Below are positions 1 to 7,659 of a DNA stretch of 64,000 bases, piece after piece. The stretch is from Polynucleobacter corsicus (GTDB lineage: Bacteria > Pseudomonadota > Gammaproteobacteria > Burkholderiales > Burkholderiaceae). The notes under the pieces are model-generated. The model worked only from the letters and a program-made list of their open reading frames with translations. It was not told where the DNA came from and did no database searches. The DNA lies in contig NZ_CP061314.1 in the NCBI RefSeq assembly GCF_018688255.1, positions 992,001 to 1,056,000 of the forward strand, read 5' to 3'. Both the position numbers and the translations under genes were made by a program. Position 1 is the stretch's first letter. Each line of letters opens with the position of its first letter.

Positions 1-1558
1 GTCGGTTGAAGAATTAGCTCGTGGCCAGTGGCAGATTGTGGTCAATGAACTACCACCATCAACTTCATCGCAACGCGTATTGCAAGAGATCGAAGAGATT
101 ACCAATCCTAAAGTCAAGGTTGGTAAAAAAACCTTAACTCCCGAGCAAAGCAATCTTAAATCTACTATTCTGAATGTCCTTGATGGCGTCCGTGATGAGT
201 CGAGCAAAGATGCGGCTGTCCGTTTGGTATTTGAGCCTAAGAGTAAAAATATTGATGTCAATGAGTTTGCTAATTTATTACTAGCGCATACATCACTAGA
301 GTCCAATGCACCAATGAACTTGGTCATGATTGGTACTGATGGTCGTCCACGTCAAAAAGGTCTTAAAGAGATTATTGCTGAGTGGATTTCTTTCAGAGTG
401 GGTACTGTTACAAGGCGTACTCAACACCGTTTAGGCAAGGTGAATGATCGCATGCATATTTTGGAAGGGCGCTTAATCGTTCTTCTGAATATTGATAAGG
501 TCATTAAGATCATTCGCACTAGTGATGAGCCCAAGGCTGACCTCATAAAAGAGTTCAAGCTGAGTGATCGTCAAGCGGAAGATATCTTAGATATTCGCTT
601 GCGTCAGTTAGCCCGCCTTGAGGGTATCAAGATTGAGCAAGAGCTGAAAGCGCTCAAGTCTGAGCGTGATGATCTCGAAGGTTTATTACAGAGCGATACC
701 GTTCTACGTAAACGCATCATCAAAGAAATTGAATCCGACATGAAGGATTTTGGTGATGATCGTCGTACTCTGATTCAGGAAGATAAGCGCGCTGTAGCTG
801 AGACTAAAGTGTTAGACGAACCAGTTACCGTGATCGTTTCGCAAAAAGGTTGGGTGCGCGTGCGCCAAGGTCATGAACATGATGCAACGCAGTTTGCCTT
901 CAAAGCGGGCGATGCCTTGTATGGCACATTTGAGTGTCGCACAGTCGATGTGATGCAAGGCTTTGGTAGTGATGGCCGCGTCTATACCGTACCAGTAAGT
1001 GAATTGCCTGGTGCACGTGGAGATGGCTCGCCATTAACGAGTTTTGTGAACTTGGCAGCTGGATCGCAAATGGTTGCTTACTATGCTGGTCAGCCTGATG
1101 ATCTCGTGCTGATTTCTACTAGATCAGGCAACGGCTTCCTGGCAAACGTGGCCGACATGTCCACTCGCAATAAGGCTGGTAAATCGTTTGTTGGTATCGA
1201 CAGTAAATTCCCGGGTGGTGATGCACCTCTCGGAGCCGCTAAGGTCACGGCAGGCATGAAGCAGGTAGCCTGCTTATCTGAAAGCTCTAAGTTATTAGTA
1301 TTCCCGCTCGATGAGCTTAAACGCTTACCGACTGGTGGTAAAGGTGTCATTCTGATGGGCTTGGATGATAAAGAGAAGTTGGCCTCTGCAATTGCGGTTG
1401 GGCCTGATGGCGCTACGTATTCCGGTGCGGGACGAGCTGGTAAACCAACGGAGTTGAGTCTCGATGCGAAAACCTTGAAGTCCTTTGCTGGTAATCGTGC
1501 TCGTAAAGGTCACTTTGTAGAGCCAAGACTTAAAGACGGAAAGCTCACAGCGAACTAA
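1..1558 (+). CDS. parC: DNA topoisomerase IV subunit A, 5' truncated by window edge
   Basis: C-terminal two thirds of the type IIA topoisomerase subunit that decatenates chromosomes together with ParE. The open frame runs in from base 2 without a start, and about 518 residues are visible against roughly 750-780 in the family. The breakage-reunion domain with the active-site tyrosine therefore lies outside the window. Visible are the end of the catalytic core, the coiled-coil tower (about residues 110-230 of the fragment) and the beta-pinwheel DNA-wrapping domain, with repeats such as SQKGWVRVRQGHE and SARG/GARGDG-like blades. The pinwheel fits ParC better than GyrA: I do not see a clear GyrA box (QRRGGKG). 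A GTG at 38 could be called as a start, but the protein similarity clearly continues upstream of it. It ends at a strong bidirectional terminator shared with the convergent xdhC-like gene. Confidence 0.93.
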   Translation, partial: SVEELARGQWQIVVNELPPSTSSQRVLQEIEEITNPKVKVGKKTLTPEQSNLKSTILNVLDGVRDESSKDAAVRLVFEPKSKNIDVNEFANLLLAHTSLESNAPMNLVMIGTDGRPRQKGLKEIIAEWISFRVGTVTRRTQHRLGKVNDRMHILEGRLIVLLNIDKVIKIIRTSDEPKADLIKEFKLSDRQAEDILDIRLRQLARLEGIKIEQELKALKSERDDLEGLLQSDTVLRKRIIKEIESDMKDFGDDRRTLIQEDKRAVAETKVLDEPVTVIVSQKGWVRVRQGHEHDATQFAFKAGDALYGTFECRTVDVMQGFGSDGRVYTVPVSELPGARGDGSPLTSFVNLAAGSQMVAYYAGQPDDLVLISTRSGNGFLANVADMSTRNKAGKSFVGIDSKFPGGDAPLGAAKVTAGMKQVACLSESSKLLVFPLDELKRLPTGGKGVILMGLDDKEKLASAIAVGPDGATYSGAGRAGKPTELSLDAKTLKSFAGNRARKGHFVEPRLKDGKLTAN

Positions 1559-1579
1559 GAAGCTAATCTAGCTTTACTG

Positions 1580-1620
1580 AATTAAAAAACCCGGTCAGGA
1601 GTTGATCGGGTTTTTTAATT
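1580..1620. terminator. Bidirectional rho-independent terminator between parC and xdhC-like gene
   Basis: Perfect 14-nt arms (1580-1593 and 1607-1620) ending in A-rich/T-rich flanks. The stem can extend inward through a G.U pair and TCA/TGA to a short ggagt loop. The T tract is present on both strands, fitting termination of both convergent genes. Confidence 0.9.
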
Positions 1621-1624
1621 TACG

Positions 1625-2584
1625 CTAAACCTTCTGAGGTATTGGGACACCGTACTTAACGGCAATCACTTCCGCTAGGATCGATACGGCGATCTCTGGT
1701 GGAGTCAAAGCGCCGATAAATAAACCTACGGGTCCATGAAGACGTTCAACCTGCTCCTGAGTCACATCAAATTCCAGCAGGCGATCTTTACGTTTCTGGG
1801 TATTGATTCTGCTGCCCAGGGCTCCCACATAAAAAGCAGGGGACTTCAATGCCTCCATTAAAGCCATGTCATCAAGCTTAGGGTCATGCGTTAAGGCTAC
1901 AACCGCTGTATGGGAGTCAACCCCAATTTCTAGCAGCACATCATCTGGCATGCCCTTGATAAACTGAATCTGTTCACGATTGATGCCTTCAGCATATTCT
2001 TCGCGCGGGTCAATGACGATCACCTCAAAGTCTGACGCAAAAGCAAAGTCAGCTGTATACAGTGACAGCTGTCCGGCTCCAATGATCACCATACGCCAGC
2101 GAGGACCATAAGTGGTTTTCATTAAGTGCTCATCGCAGATGAATGCCTCATTACGATTGCCAGCTTCGAGCGTTGACTTGCCAGTCGCAAGATCCACCGT
2201 ACGTGAAGTAATTTGATGATTACTGATCGACTCTAGAATGGCTTCCAAAATAGCCAGCTCTGGTTTTGGCTCGACGAGTAACCGTAGCGTTCCGCCACAG
2301 GGCAGGCCAAAGCGCGCTGCCTCTTGTTGGCTAACGCCATAGACCACCATTTCTGGCAAATCTCGAGTCATAATTTCAGTTTGCACTCGGCGAATCAGGT
2401 CATCCTCGACACATCCACCAGAAACTGATCCAGTAACTTGCCCATCACCCCGAATAGCCAGCCAAGAGCCGATAGGTCTTGGAGCGGACCCCCAAGTTTG
2501 AACAACCGTGGCAATGGCAACCGGATGGCCAGATTTGAGCCAATCTACCGCGGCTTTTAATACGCTTAAATCGGTACTATTCAT
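1625..2584 (-). CDS. XdhC/CoxI family molybdenum hydroxylase maturation protein
   Basis: Predicted accessory protein of the XdhC/CoxI family (319 aa), which binds molybdenum cofactor and delivers the sulfurated form to xanthine dehydrogenase or CO-dehydrogenase-like enzymes. The N-terminal XdhC/CoxI domain shows WGSAPRPIGS (31-40), GSVSGGCVE (52-60) and GLPCGG (93-98). The C-terminal half is a Rossmann domain with GAGQLS at 169-174. It is divergent from the MocA-like gene across 76 bp, so the two Moco-handling genes probably share a control region. The ATG at 2584 is the natural start. No hydroxylase subunit is encoded in the window, so the client enzyme is unknown. Family membership is clear; the exact subgroup (CoxI, CoxF or XdhC) is not. 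Confidence 0.88.
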   Translation of the reverse strand: MNSTDLSVLKAAVDWLKSGHPVAIATVVQTWGSAPRPIGSWLAIRGDGQVTGSVSGGCVEDDLIRRVQTEIMTRDLPEMVVYGVSQQEAARFGLPCGGTLRLLVEPKPELAILEAILESISNHQITSRTVDLATGKSTLEAGNRNEAFICDEHLMKTTYGPRWRMVIIGAGQLSLYTADFAFASDFEVIVIDPREEYAEGINREQIQFIKGMPDDVLLEIGVDSHTAVVALTHDPKLDDMALMEALKSPAFYVGALGSRINTQKRKDRLLEFDVTQEQVERLHGPVGLFIGALTPPEIAVSILAEVIAVKYGVPIPQKV

Positions 2585-2660
2585 TTACTGTCTTTAATTT
2601 CTATTATTTAATTTTTTGTATTTATGATTTCTTACTGGCAATCTAATTATTATCACTCTA

Positions 2661-3317
2661 ATGACAAGTTCTAGCCCATCAGCCCAAGATTCACAATTAC
2701 GTATAGCCGTGCTCTTATTGGCAGCGGGCGAGGGTAGTCGGCTGGGCACCCATCCAAAAGCTTTGCTTCATAAAGATGGCAAGACCCTTTTAGAGCGTTT
2801 TTCAAGTGCAATTCAAGGATTTAGTCCTGTCGAATGCATTGTGATCACCGGCTTTCATGCTCAGTTGATCGAGTCTGAGATTGCAAACATCAATACCTCT
2901 TTGACTCATCCGATAAAGATCATTAGAAATGTTTCGCCAGAAAAGGGTCAGCCATCCTCAGTTCGCTTGGGCCTAGAATCATTTAAATCTGATTTTGACG
3001 TCTTGCTAGTCGCGCTATCCGATCAGCCTGAAGTGGGCGCAAAGGAAATACAAGAATTGCTTAATGAATACGCTAAGCGAGACAGTGGTCAGGAAATCAT
3101 TCTGCCAATGGTAGATGGAAGGCGTGGCAACCCGGTGTTGTTTTCTTATAAAGCAGTCTTAGATGTATTAGCCAAACCGGGCATAGTTTGCCGAGGGTAC
3201 ATGGATGCCCATCCCAGCAAGGTCAGGGCTATGCACACCAGCAATCAGGCATTTGTGATGGATGTCGACACTCCAGAAGACATCCAAAGACACAAATTAA
3301 ATCTATTTTCTTTTTAA
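2661..3317 (+). CDS. MocA/MobA-like molybdopterin nucleotidyltransferase family protein
   Basis: Nucleotidyltransferase of the MobA-like NTP-transferase fold (218 aa). Members next to xdhC genes usually convert molybdopterin-Mo to the cytidine dinucleotide form (MocA type) needed by XDH/CODH-family enzymes. The signature LLAAGEGSRLG lies at residues 19-29, followed by the lysine of HPKALL; ALSDQPEV, RRGNPVLF and DVDTPEDI are the later conserved blocks. It is divergent from the XdhC-like gene and convergent with ridA, the stop codons overlapping by 4 nt (3314-3317). MocA is inferred from context; a MobA-type GTP specificity or another sugar-nucleotide transferase cannot be excluded from sequence alone. 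Confidence 0.82.
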   Translation: MTSSSPSAQDSQLRIAVLLLAAGEGSRLGTHPKALLHKDGKTLLERFSSAIQGFSPVECIVITGFHAQLIESEIANINTSLTHPIKIIRNVSPEKGQPSSVRLGLESFKSDFDVLLVALSDQPEVGAKEIQELLNEYAKRDSGQEIILPMVDGRRGNPVLFSYKAVLDVLAKPGIVCRGYMDAHPSKVRAMHTSNQAFVMDVDTPEDIQRHKLNLFSF

Positions 3318-3772
3318 ATTTCTGCAATCAGCTCGATCTCAACACAAGCACCCAAAGGGATTTGCGCCACACCAAACGCGCTACGAGCATGTTTTCCTGC
3401 TTCACCAAAAACCTCAAAAAGTAGTTCCGAGCAACCGTTCACTACTAAGTGCTGCTCTGTAAATTCAGAGGTCGAATTCACTAGACCCATTACTTTGACT
3501 ATGCGCTTTACTTTATCCAGTGAGCCTAAGTGATTTTGAAGTGTGGCAATGAGATCAATCGCAATGGATTTCGCTGCAGCTTTACCAGTTTCGGTATCCA
3601 TATCAAGACCCAACTTACCAACCCAGGGCTTGCCATCTCGCTTAGCAATATGACCCGATAAAAAAACAGTATTGCCAGTTGTTGCAGCCATGACATAGGC
3701 GGCAGCGGGTGGTCCAGGTGGAGGTAAGTCAATACCAAGAGTTTTTAGGCGATCGCTAATGTGATTTGTCAT
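3314..3772 (-). CDS. RidA/YjgF/YER057c/UK114 family protein
   Basis: 152-residue RidA-superfamily protein of the longer YjgH-like subtype. Canonical RidA hydrolyses reactive enamine/imine intermediates; many paralogues have no proven substrate. Visible are the FLSGHIAKRDGKP segment, the KSIAIDLIATLQNHLGS helix and the C-terminal RSAFGVAQIPLGACVEIE block with the arginine that in RidA holds the substrate carboxylate. It sits downstream of the CoxE/MoxR genes on the same strand, separated by 109 bp that contains an (A7T) octanucleotide repeat immediately 5' of its start. Function in this cluster is unknown. Confidence 0.87.
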   Translation of the reverse strand: MTNHISDRLKTLGIDLPPPGPPAAAYVMAATTGNTVFLSGHIAKRDGKPWVGKLGLDMDTETGKAAAKSIAIDLIATLQNHLGSLDKVKRIVKVMGLVNSTSEFTEQHLVVNGCSELLFEVFGEAGKHARSAFGVAQIPLGACVEIELIAEI

Positions 3773-3788
3773 AAAGTTTTATTGAAGA

Positions 3789-3836
3789 AAAAAAATAAAA
3801 AAATAAAAAAATAAAAAAATAAAAAAATAAAAAAAT
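3789..3836. repeat. (AAAAAAAT)x6 octanucleotide tandem repeat upstream of ridA
   Basis: Six thymines at 3796, 3804, 3812, 3820, 3828 and 3836, each preceded by seven or more adenines, give a perfect 8-bp period. On the ridA strand this is a T7A tract ending about 16 nt before the ridA ATG, so it lies in the ridA promoter/leader and downstream of the coxE-like stop. Such tracts are prone to slippage and to intrinsic DNA bending. Confidence 0.97.
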
Positions 3837-3881
3837 AAAGAAAAAAGGAAATAAAAGAAGCTTGATGTAAATCTTACTGGA

Positions 3882-5057
3882 TTACTTTGATAGTTGACGC
3901 ATGGCACTCTCGAGGCCATTTAGTGTCACAGGATACATGCGGTCTTTCATGAGAGCTTTCATGATGTCGATTGATTGCCGATACTGCCAAACTGATTCTG
4001 GCTCTGGATTAAGCCAAGCAAAGTGCGGGAAGTGCTCAATGAGGCGATTAATCCACGCCGCACCAGCTTCTCGATTGTTGTACTCAACCGACCCATTGGG
4101 GCTCAGAATTTCATAAGGAGACATAGTGGCATCTCCAATGAAAATGAGTTTGTAGTCGGGACCATACTTATTAATAATGTCTTGAGTCACCGTAACTTGA
4201 TCGCGCCTGCGACGATTGCTTTGCCAGAGATTTTCATATACGCAATTATGAAAATAGTAATACTCTAAGTGTTTGAATTCTGTTTTGACAGCGGTAAATA
4301 ATTCAGAGATACGCGCAATGTGATCATCCATCGAACCGCCCACGTCCATCAGTAACAAAACTTTGACCTGGTTGTGACGCTCTGGACGCATTTGAATGTC
4401 GAGCATCCCTGCATTTGCAGCAGTCGAGTGAATCGTTTTATCGAGATCTAACTCTAGATTCGAGCCTTCTCTGGCAAATCGACGTAGGCGACGTAAAGCC
4501 ATTTTGATATTGCGCGTTCCCAAACTGAGGTTGCTGTCATAGTCTTTAAACTCTCGGGCTTCCCAGACTTTGATAGCTGTACGATTGCCCGCACTCTCGC
4601 CACCAATACGAATACCTTCTGGGTGGAAACCACTATGCCCAAACGGCGATGAGCCACCTGCACCAATCCATTTATTACCACCACCATGCCATTCTTTTTG
4701 CTCTTTCAAAAGCTCTTGAAGGCGCTTTTGTAGCGCTTCTGGCCCACCTAGTTTTTTGAGTGCAGCCTTTTCTTCTTCTGTTAATACGCGTTGTAGTTTT
4801 TTCTCAAGCCAGTCCAAAGGAATATCGGGAGCTGAGGCGATGATTTGCTCTACACCATTAAAGTAGGAGCCAAATACTTGATCGAAGTGATCAAAGTGCT
4901 GCTCATCCTTAACTAAGGTCATCCGGGCCAGTTGATAAAACTCATCAATCGACGGTTGAATAACACCTTCCTTTAAAGCTTCTAGCAGCGTTAAAAATTC
5001 CCGCACGGAAACAGGCACTTTGGCCTCTTTAAGATTAAAAAAGAATTGAATCAACAT
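3882..5057 (-). CDS. CoxE-like VWA domain protein
   Basis: 391-residue protein of the CoxE (COG3552-like) family. It has a long N-terminal helical region, a Gly-rich linker around residues 125-155 and a C-terminal von Willebrand factor A domain. The MIDAS start is DVGGS at 238-242 (Dx GxS type), preceded by the hydrophobic strand VKVLLLM. In carboxydotrophs CoxE works with the AAA ATPase CoxD in assembling the CuSMoO2 active site of CO dehydrogenase; related MoxR-VWA pairs act as metallo-enzyme maturation chaperones more widely. It lies 32 nt downstream of the MoxR gene, evidently one operon. Gene symbol withheld because no CO dehydrogenase is visible. Confidence 0.87.
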   Translation of the reverse strand: MLIQFFFNLKEAKVPVSVREFLTLLEALKEGVIQPSIDEFYQLARMTLVKDEQHFDHFDQVFGSYFNGVEQIIASAPDIPLDWLEKKLQRVLTEEEKAALKKLGGPEALQKRLQELLKEQKEWHGGGNKWIGAGGSSPFGHSGFHPEGIRIGGESAGNRTAIKVWEAREFKDYDSNLSLGTRNIKMALRRLRRFAREGSNLELDLDKTIHSTAANAGMLDIQMRPERHNQVKVLLLMDVGGSMDDHIARISELFTAVKTEFKHLEYYYFHNCVYENLWQSNRRRRDQVTVTQDIINKYGPDYKLIFIGDATMSPYEILSPNGSVEYNNREAGAAWINRLIEHFPHFAWLNPEPESVWQYRQSIDIMKALMKDRMYPVTLNGLESAMRQLSK

Positions 5058-5089
5058 GATTCAGATATTAAAAATATTGGCTTGTCAGA

Positions 5090-5947
5090 TCAGCGGTGAT
5101 TGCGGTTCATCATCACTAAACGCTCAAAGAGATGAATATCTTGCTCGTTTTTAAGAAGTGCTCCATGCAGAGGAGGAATCGTAATTTTGTCATCACCGCT
5201 ATACAGAGACTCGGCAGGAATATCTTCTGCAAGTAGAAGCTTTAACCAGTCTATGAGTTCAGAAGTGGATGGTTTCTTTTTTAAGCCTGGTAAAGAGCGG
5301 ATTTGATAAAAAGATTGAAGCGCCGCTTCCAATAACTCTTGCTTGATATTGGGATGATGGACATCCACAATGCTTTGCATTGTTCCTGCGTCTGGAAAAG
5401 AAATGTAGTGGAAGAAGCAGCGACGCAAAAATGCATCTGGTAATTCTTTTTCATTGTTTGAAGTGATGATGACAAGAGGGCGGTGCTTCGCTTTGATCAA
5501 CTCACGTGTTTCGTATACGTAGAACTCCATGCGGTCGATTTCTCGCAAGAGGTCGTTCGGAAACTCAATATCGGCTTTATCAATCTCATCAATCAACAAA
5601 ACAACGGGTTCATCTGCTTCAAATGCTTGCCAAAGAACACCTTTCACAATGTAATTGCGAATGTCATTGACCTTTTCATCGCCCAGTTGGGAGTCTCTTA
5701 ATCGGCTGACGGCATCGTATTCATAAAGGCCTTGTTGCGCCTTGGTAGTCGATTTAATGTGCCATTGCATTAGTGGCATGTTCAGGGCTGCAGCTACTTC
5801 CTCGGCCAGCATGGTTTTACCTGTTCCCGGCTCCCCTTTAATTAAAAGAGGGCGCTGAAGCTGTATCGCGGCATTGACGGCCAATTTCAAGTCATCAGTA
5901 GCTACATAGCTTTGCGAGCCGTCGAAGCGGGATTGGATCTTAGTCAT
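5090..5947 (-). CDS. MoxR/CoxD-type AAA+ ATPase
   Basis: 285-residue AAA+ ATPase of the MoxR class. Walker A is GEPGTGKT (38-45), Walker B VVLLIDE (115-121), and sensor 1 lies around IITSNNEKELPDAFLRR. The N-terminus is typical for CoxD-like members that begin a few residues before the first helix. It is the first gene of a two- or three-gene operon with the CoxE-like VWA protein and perhaps ridA, and is divergent from the two cytochrome c genes. The pair probably remodels or activates a metallo-enzyme; the target is not in the window. Family assignment is secure, CoxD orthology is inference. Confidence 0.9.
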   Translation of the reverse strand: MTKIQSRFDGSQSYVATDDLKLAVNAAIQLQRPLLIKGEPGTGKTMLAEEVAAALNMPLMQWHIKSTTKAQQGLYEYDAVSRLRDSQLGDEKVNDIRNYIVKGVLWQAFEADEPVVLLIDEIDKADIEFPNDLLREIDRMEFYVYETRELIKAKHRPLVIITSNNEKELPDAFLRRCFFHYISFPDAGTMQSIVDVHHPNIKQELLEAALQSFYQIRSLPGLKKKPSTSELIDWLKLLLAEDIPAESLYSGDDKITIPPLHGALLKNEQDIHLFERLVMMNRNHR

Positions 5948-6113
5948 GGTGAGGGTAATTAATTTGTCTGTGAATAGCCATCAAGTATAGGTAAAAGGGT
6001 CGCTACTTTCTGTGTTTTTACTCATTTCAAGGGGTGAAAACAGGGGATCTTGGCTCGTCTCCGCTATACTCTCTCCAAATTGATTTGAATCAAACTTGTT
6101 ACTACTGATTTCT

Positions 6114-6479
6114 ATGAAAAAACACCTCTTACTTTCCCAATTGACCCTCTGCGCTGCTTTGGGCTTTTCCGGATTCTCAGCTCAAGCTCAAGACGTCAAA
6201 GGTTCTGCCCAAGCTGGACAAGGCAAGGTTTGGCTCTGTATTGGTTGCCATGCCATCCCTGAATACCGCGCTGACTATCCTTTGGTGTACAAAGTCCCCA
6301 TGATTGGCGGTCAAAATGCCGCTTACATTGCCAGCTCTTTAGCGGCCTACAAAAAAGGTGAAAGAAAGCATCCAACGATGCGTTCGATCGCAGGTAGCTT
6401 GTCCGATCAAGACATGGCTGACCTCGGCGAATACTATGCTGCGCAAACTGCCAGCTCACCTAATAACCCATTGAAGTGA
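6114..6479 (+). CDS. Periplasmic c-type cytochrome, monoheme
   Basis: 121-residue exported class I cytochrome c. The signal peptide ends near AQAQ (about residue 26), the heme-binding motif is CIGCH, and a distal methionine is likely in HPTMRSIAGSLSD. I choose the ATG at 6114; a TTG at 6096 would add six residues before the lysine pair that starts the signal peptide. Together with the next gene it resembles a cytochrome c4 split into two monoheme proteins. The position, divergent from MoxR/CoxE, suggests a possible electron acceptor for the missing oxidoreductase, but that is inference. Confidence 0.88.
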   Translation: MKKHLLLSQLTLCAALGFSGFSAQAQDVKGSAQAGQGKVWLCIGCHAIPEYRADYPLVYKVPMIGGQNAAYIASSLAAYKKGERKHPTMRSIAGSLSDQDMADLGEYYAAQTASSPNNPLK

Positions 6480-6496
6480 TATTTAGAGGCACGTTT

Positions 6497-6841
6497 ATGA
6501 AATTCGCACTAATTACCGCCATTTTGTTTTCTAGCATTGGCTTGGCTCAAGCAGCTAGCGCCGAAAAAGGTCAAGCACTTGTAGAGAAGGGCAACTGCGC
6601 CTCCTGTCATGGTGCTGGTCTTAATGCTCCAATCTTGCCCGCTTATCCAAAGTTGGCCGGTCAGCATGCTGATTACCTTTACTACGCTTTGCGCGCTTAC
6701 CAAGTTGGCGGATCTAATCCGCAGTTTGGTCGTAACAATGCAGTAATGTCTTCTCAGGCTAAGCCGTATAGCGATGCTGATCTTCTCGATATGGCTGCTT
6801 ATATTGCTAAATTGCCAGGAAACTTTGTTGTTAAGAAGTAA
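6497..6841 (+). CDS. Periplasmic c-type cytochrome, c4/c553-like, monoheme
   Basis: 114-residue exported cytochrome c. The signal peptide (KFALITAILFSSIGLAQA) is followed by heme motif CASCH and the PKLAGQHADYL block typical of c4/c553 cytochromes, with a later VMSSQ methionine as the likely axial ligand. The ATG at 6497 is preceded by agagg at 6485-6489, a good ribosome-binding site; a longer frame from 6476 would overlap the previous stop and lacks support. It starts 17 nt after the first cytochrome gene and is followed by a bidirectional terminator, so the two form a dicistronic unit. Confidence 0.88.
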   Translation: MKFALITAILFSSIGLAQAASAEKGQALVEKGNCASCHGAGLNAPILPAYPKLAGQHADYLYYALRAYQVGGSNPQFGRNNAVMSSQAKPYSDADLLDMAAYIAKLPGNFVVKK

Positions 6842-6868
6842 TTTTCTTAATTAACTAGATTTACGCTA

Positions 6869-6897
6869 AAAGGCTTAGGTTAATCACCTAAGCCTTT
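6869..6897. terminator. Bidirectional terminator between cytochrome genes and gntR
   Basis: Perfect 12-nt arms (6869-6880 and 6886-6897) around a 5-nt loop taatc. It lies between the + strand cytochrome stop and the end of the convergent regulator gene. Confidence 0.8.
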
Positions 6898-6925
6898 GTT
6901 CTTTATAGCATTTGTAGCGTATCTT

Positions 6926-7564
6926 TTATTTCGTAGCCTCAAGCCCTCTAGCGAGGTGATTGCGCATAGCCAGCTCTGCTGCTACGGGATCTCTCTTGAG
7001 AATGGCCTGGAGAATTTCCCGATGCTCAAGCAGGGAGCTTAAAAGGCGGCCCCCTCTACTTAAAGAATCGCGCCTTTGGAGTTTAAGCACTTTACGCAGG
7101 TCATCAATAACCCCATTCATCCACTTATTTCCTGCAATTTCTTGAATTAATTCATGAAATTTGACATTAAATTCAAAAAACTGCCCAATATCGCGATCTG
7201 CAGCAGCCTTTTCTAGGCGGTGATGCAAATCATCTAATTGGGTTAGCTGGGCTTCAGTAGCATTAATTGCTGTTTCTTTGGCTGCCTGACCCTCTAGTAG
7301 GGAGAGAACGGTAAAGATTTGCTCTAAATCACGCCTATCAACCTCGGTGACATAAGAGCCTTTATTCATTTTGCTGGTTACAAGGCCTTCGGACGCAAGC
7401 ACCTTGATGGCTTCACGCATAGGTGTGCGGCTTATTCCAAAGGCAACAGCCAGGCTTTGTTCATCCAGCCAGCTCCCAGGAGCTAGTTCATGCGCGAAGA
7501 TTTGCTCTCGTAAGCGCTCGGCAACATCTTCATATAGAGGCCTGTTTATTAGTTTTGTATTCAT
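6926..7564 (-). CDS. GntR family transcriptional regulator, FCD (FadR-like) type
   Basis: 212-residue regulator. The N-terminal winged helix (about residues 8-75) contains LDEQSLAVAFGISRTPMREAI, typical of GntR recognition helices. The C-terminal all-helical FCD ligand domain contains the FHELI and HREIL histidines that bind metal in many FCD proteins. It is divergent from the methylmalonyl-CoA mutase operon, with a TGTATACA palindrome in between, and so is probably its local regulator as well as autoregulated. The ligand might be a CoA-pathway acid such as propionate or methylmalonate; that is speculation from context. Confidence 0.9.
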   Translation of the reverse strand: MNTKLINRPLYEDVAERLREQIFAHELAPGSWLDEQSLAVAFGISRTPMREAIKVLASEGLVTSKMNKGSYVTEVDRRDLEQIFTVLSLLEGQAAKETAINATEAQLTQLDDLHHRLEKAAADRDIGQFFEFNVKFHELIQEIAGNKWMNGVIDDLRKVLKLQRRDSLSRGGRLLSSLLEHREILQAILKRDPVAAELAMRNHLARGLEATK

Positions 7565-7568
7565 AATT

Positions 7569-7576
7569 ATGTATAC
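7569..7576. promoter_or_regulatory. Candidate GntR operator, palindrome TGTATACA
   Basis: An 8-bp perfect palindrome located 5 nt upstream of the gntR start codon and 83 nt upstream of the mutase start. FCD-type GntR proteins commonly bind short palindromes of the TGTATACA kind. No second copy was noticed in the intergenic region. Confidence 0.45.
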
Positions 7577-7659
7577 AGTATCTAGACAAATTCAGAAAAG
7601 TCAAGCAAAATATCCCTACAGAATTAGTGATGATGTGAAAAGCCAACCGGGAGTGCTTT

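Noticed and set aside
3789..3836. CRISPR-like or origin-like repeat
   Set aside because: Units are directly adjacent with no spacers and are pure A/T; no cas, dnaA-box or replication genes lie nearby.
6065..6070. TATACT as the -10 of the cytochrome promoter
   Set aside because: No acceptable -35 hexamer at 16-18 nt; reported only here.
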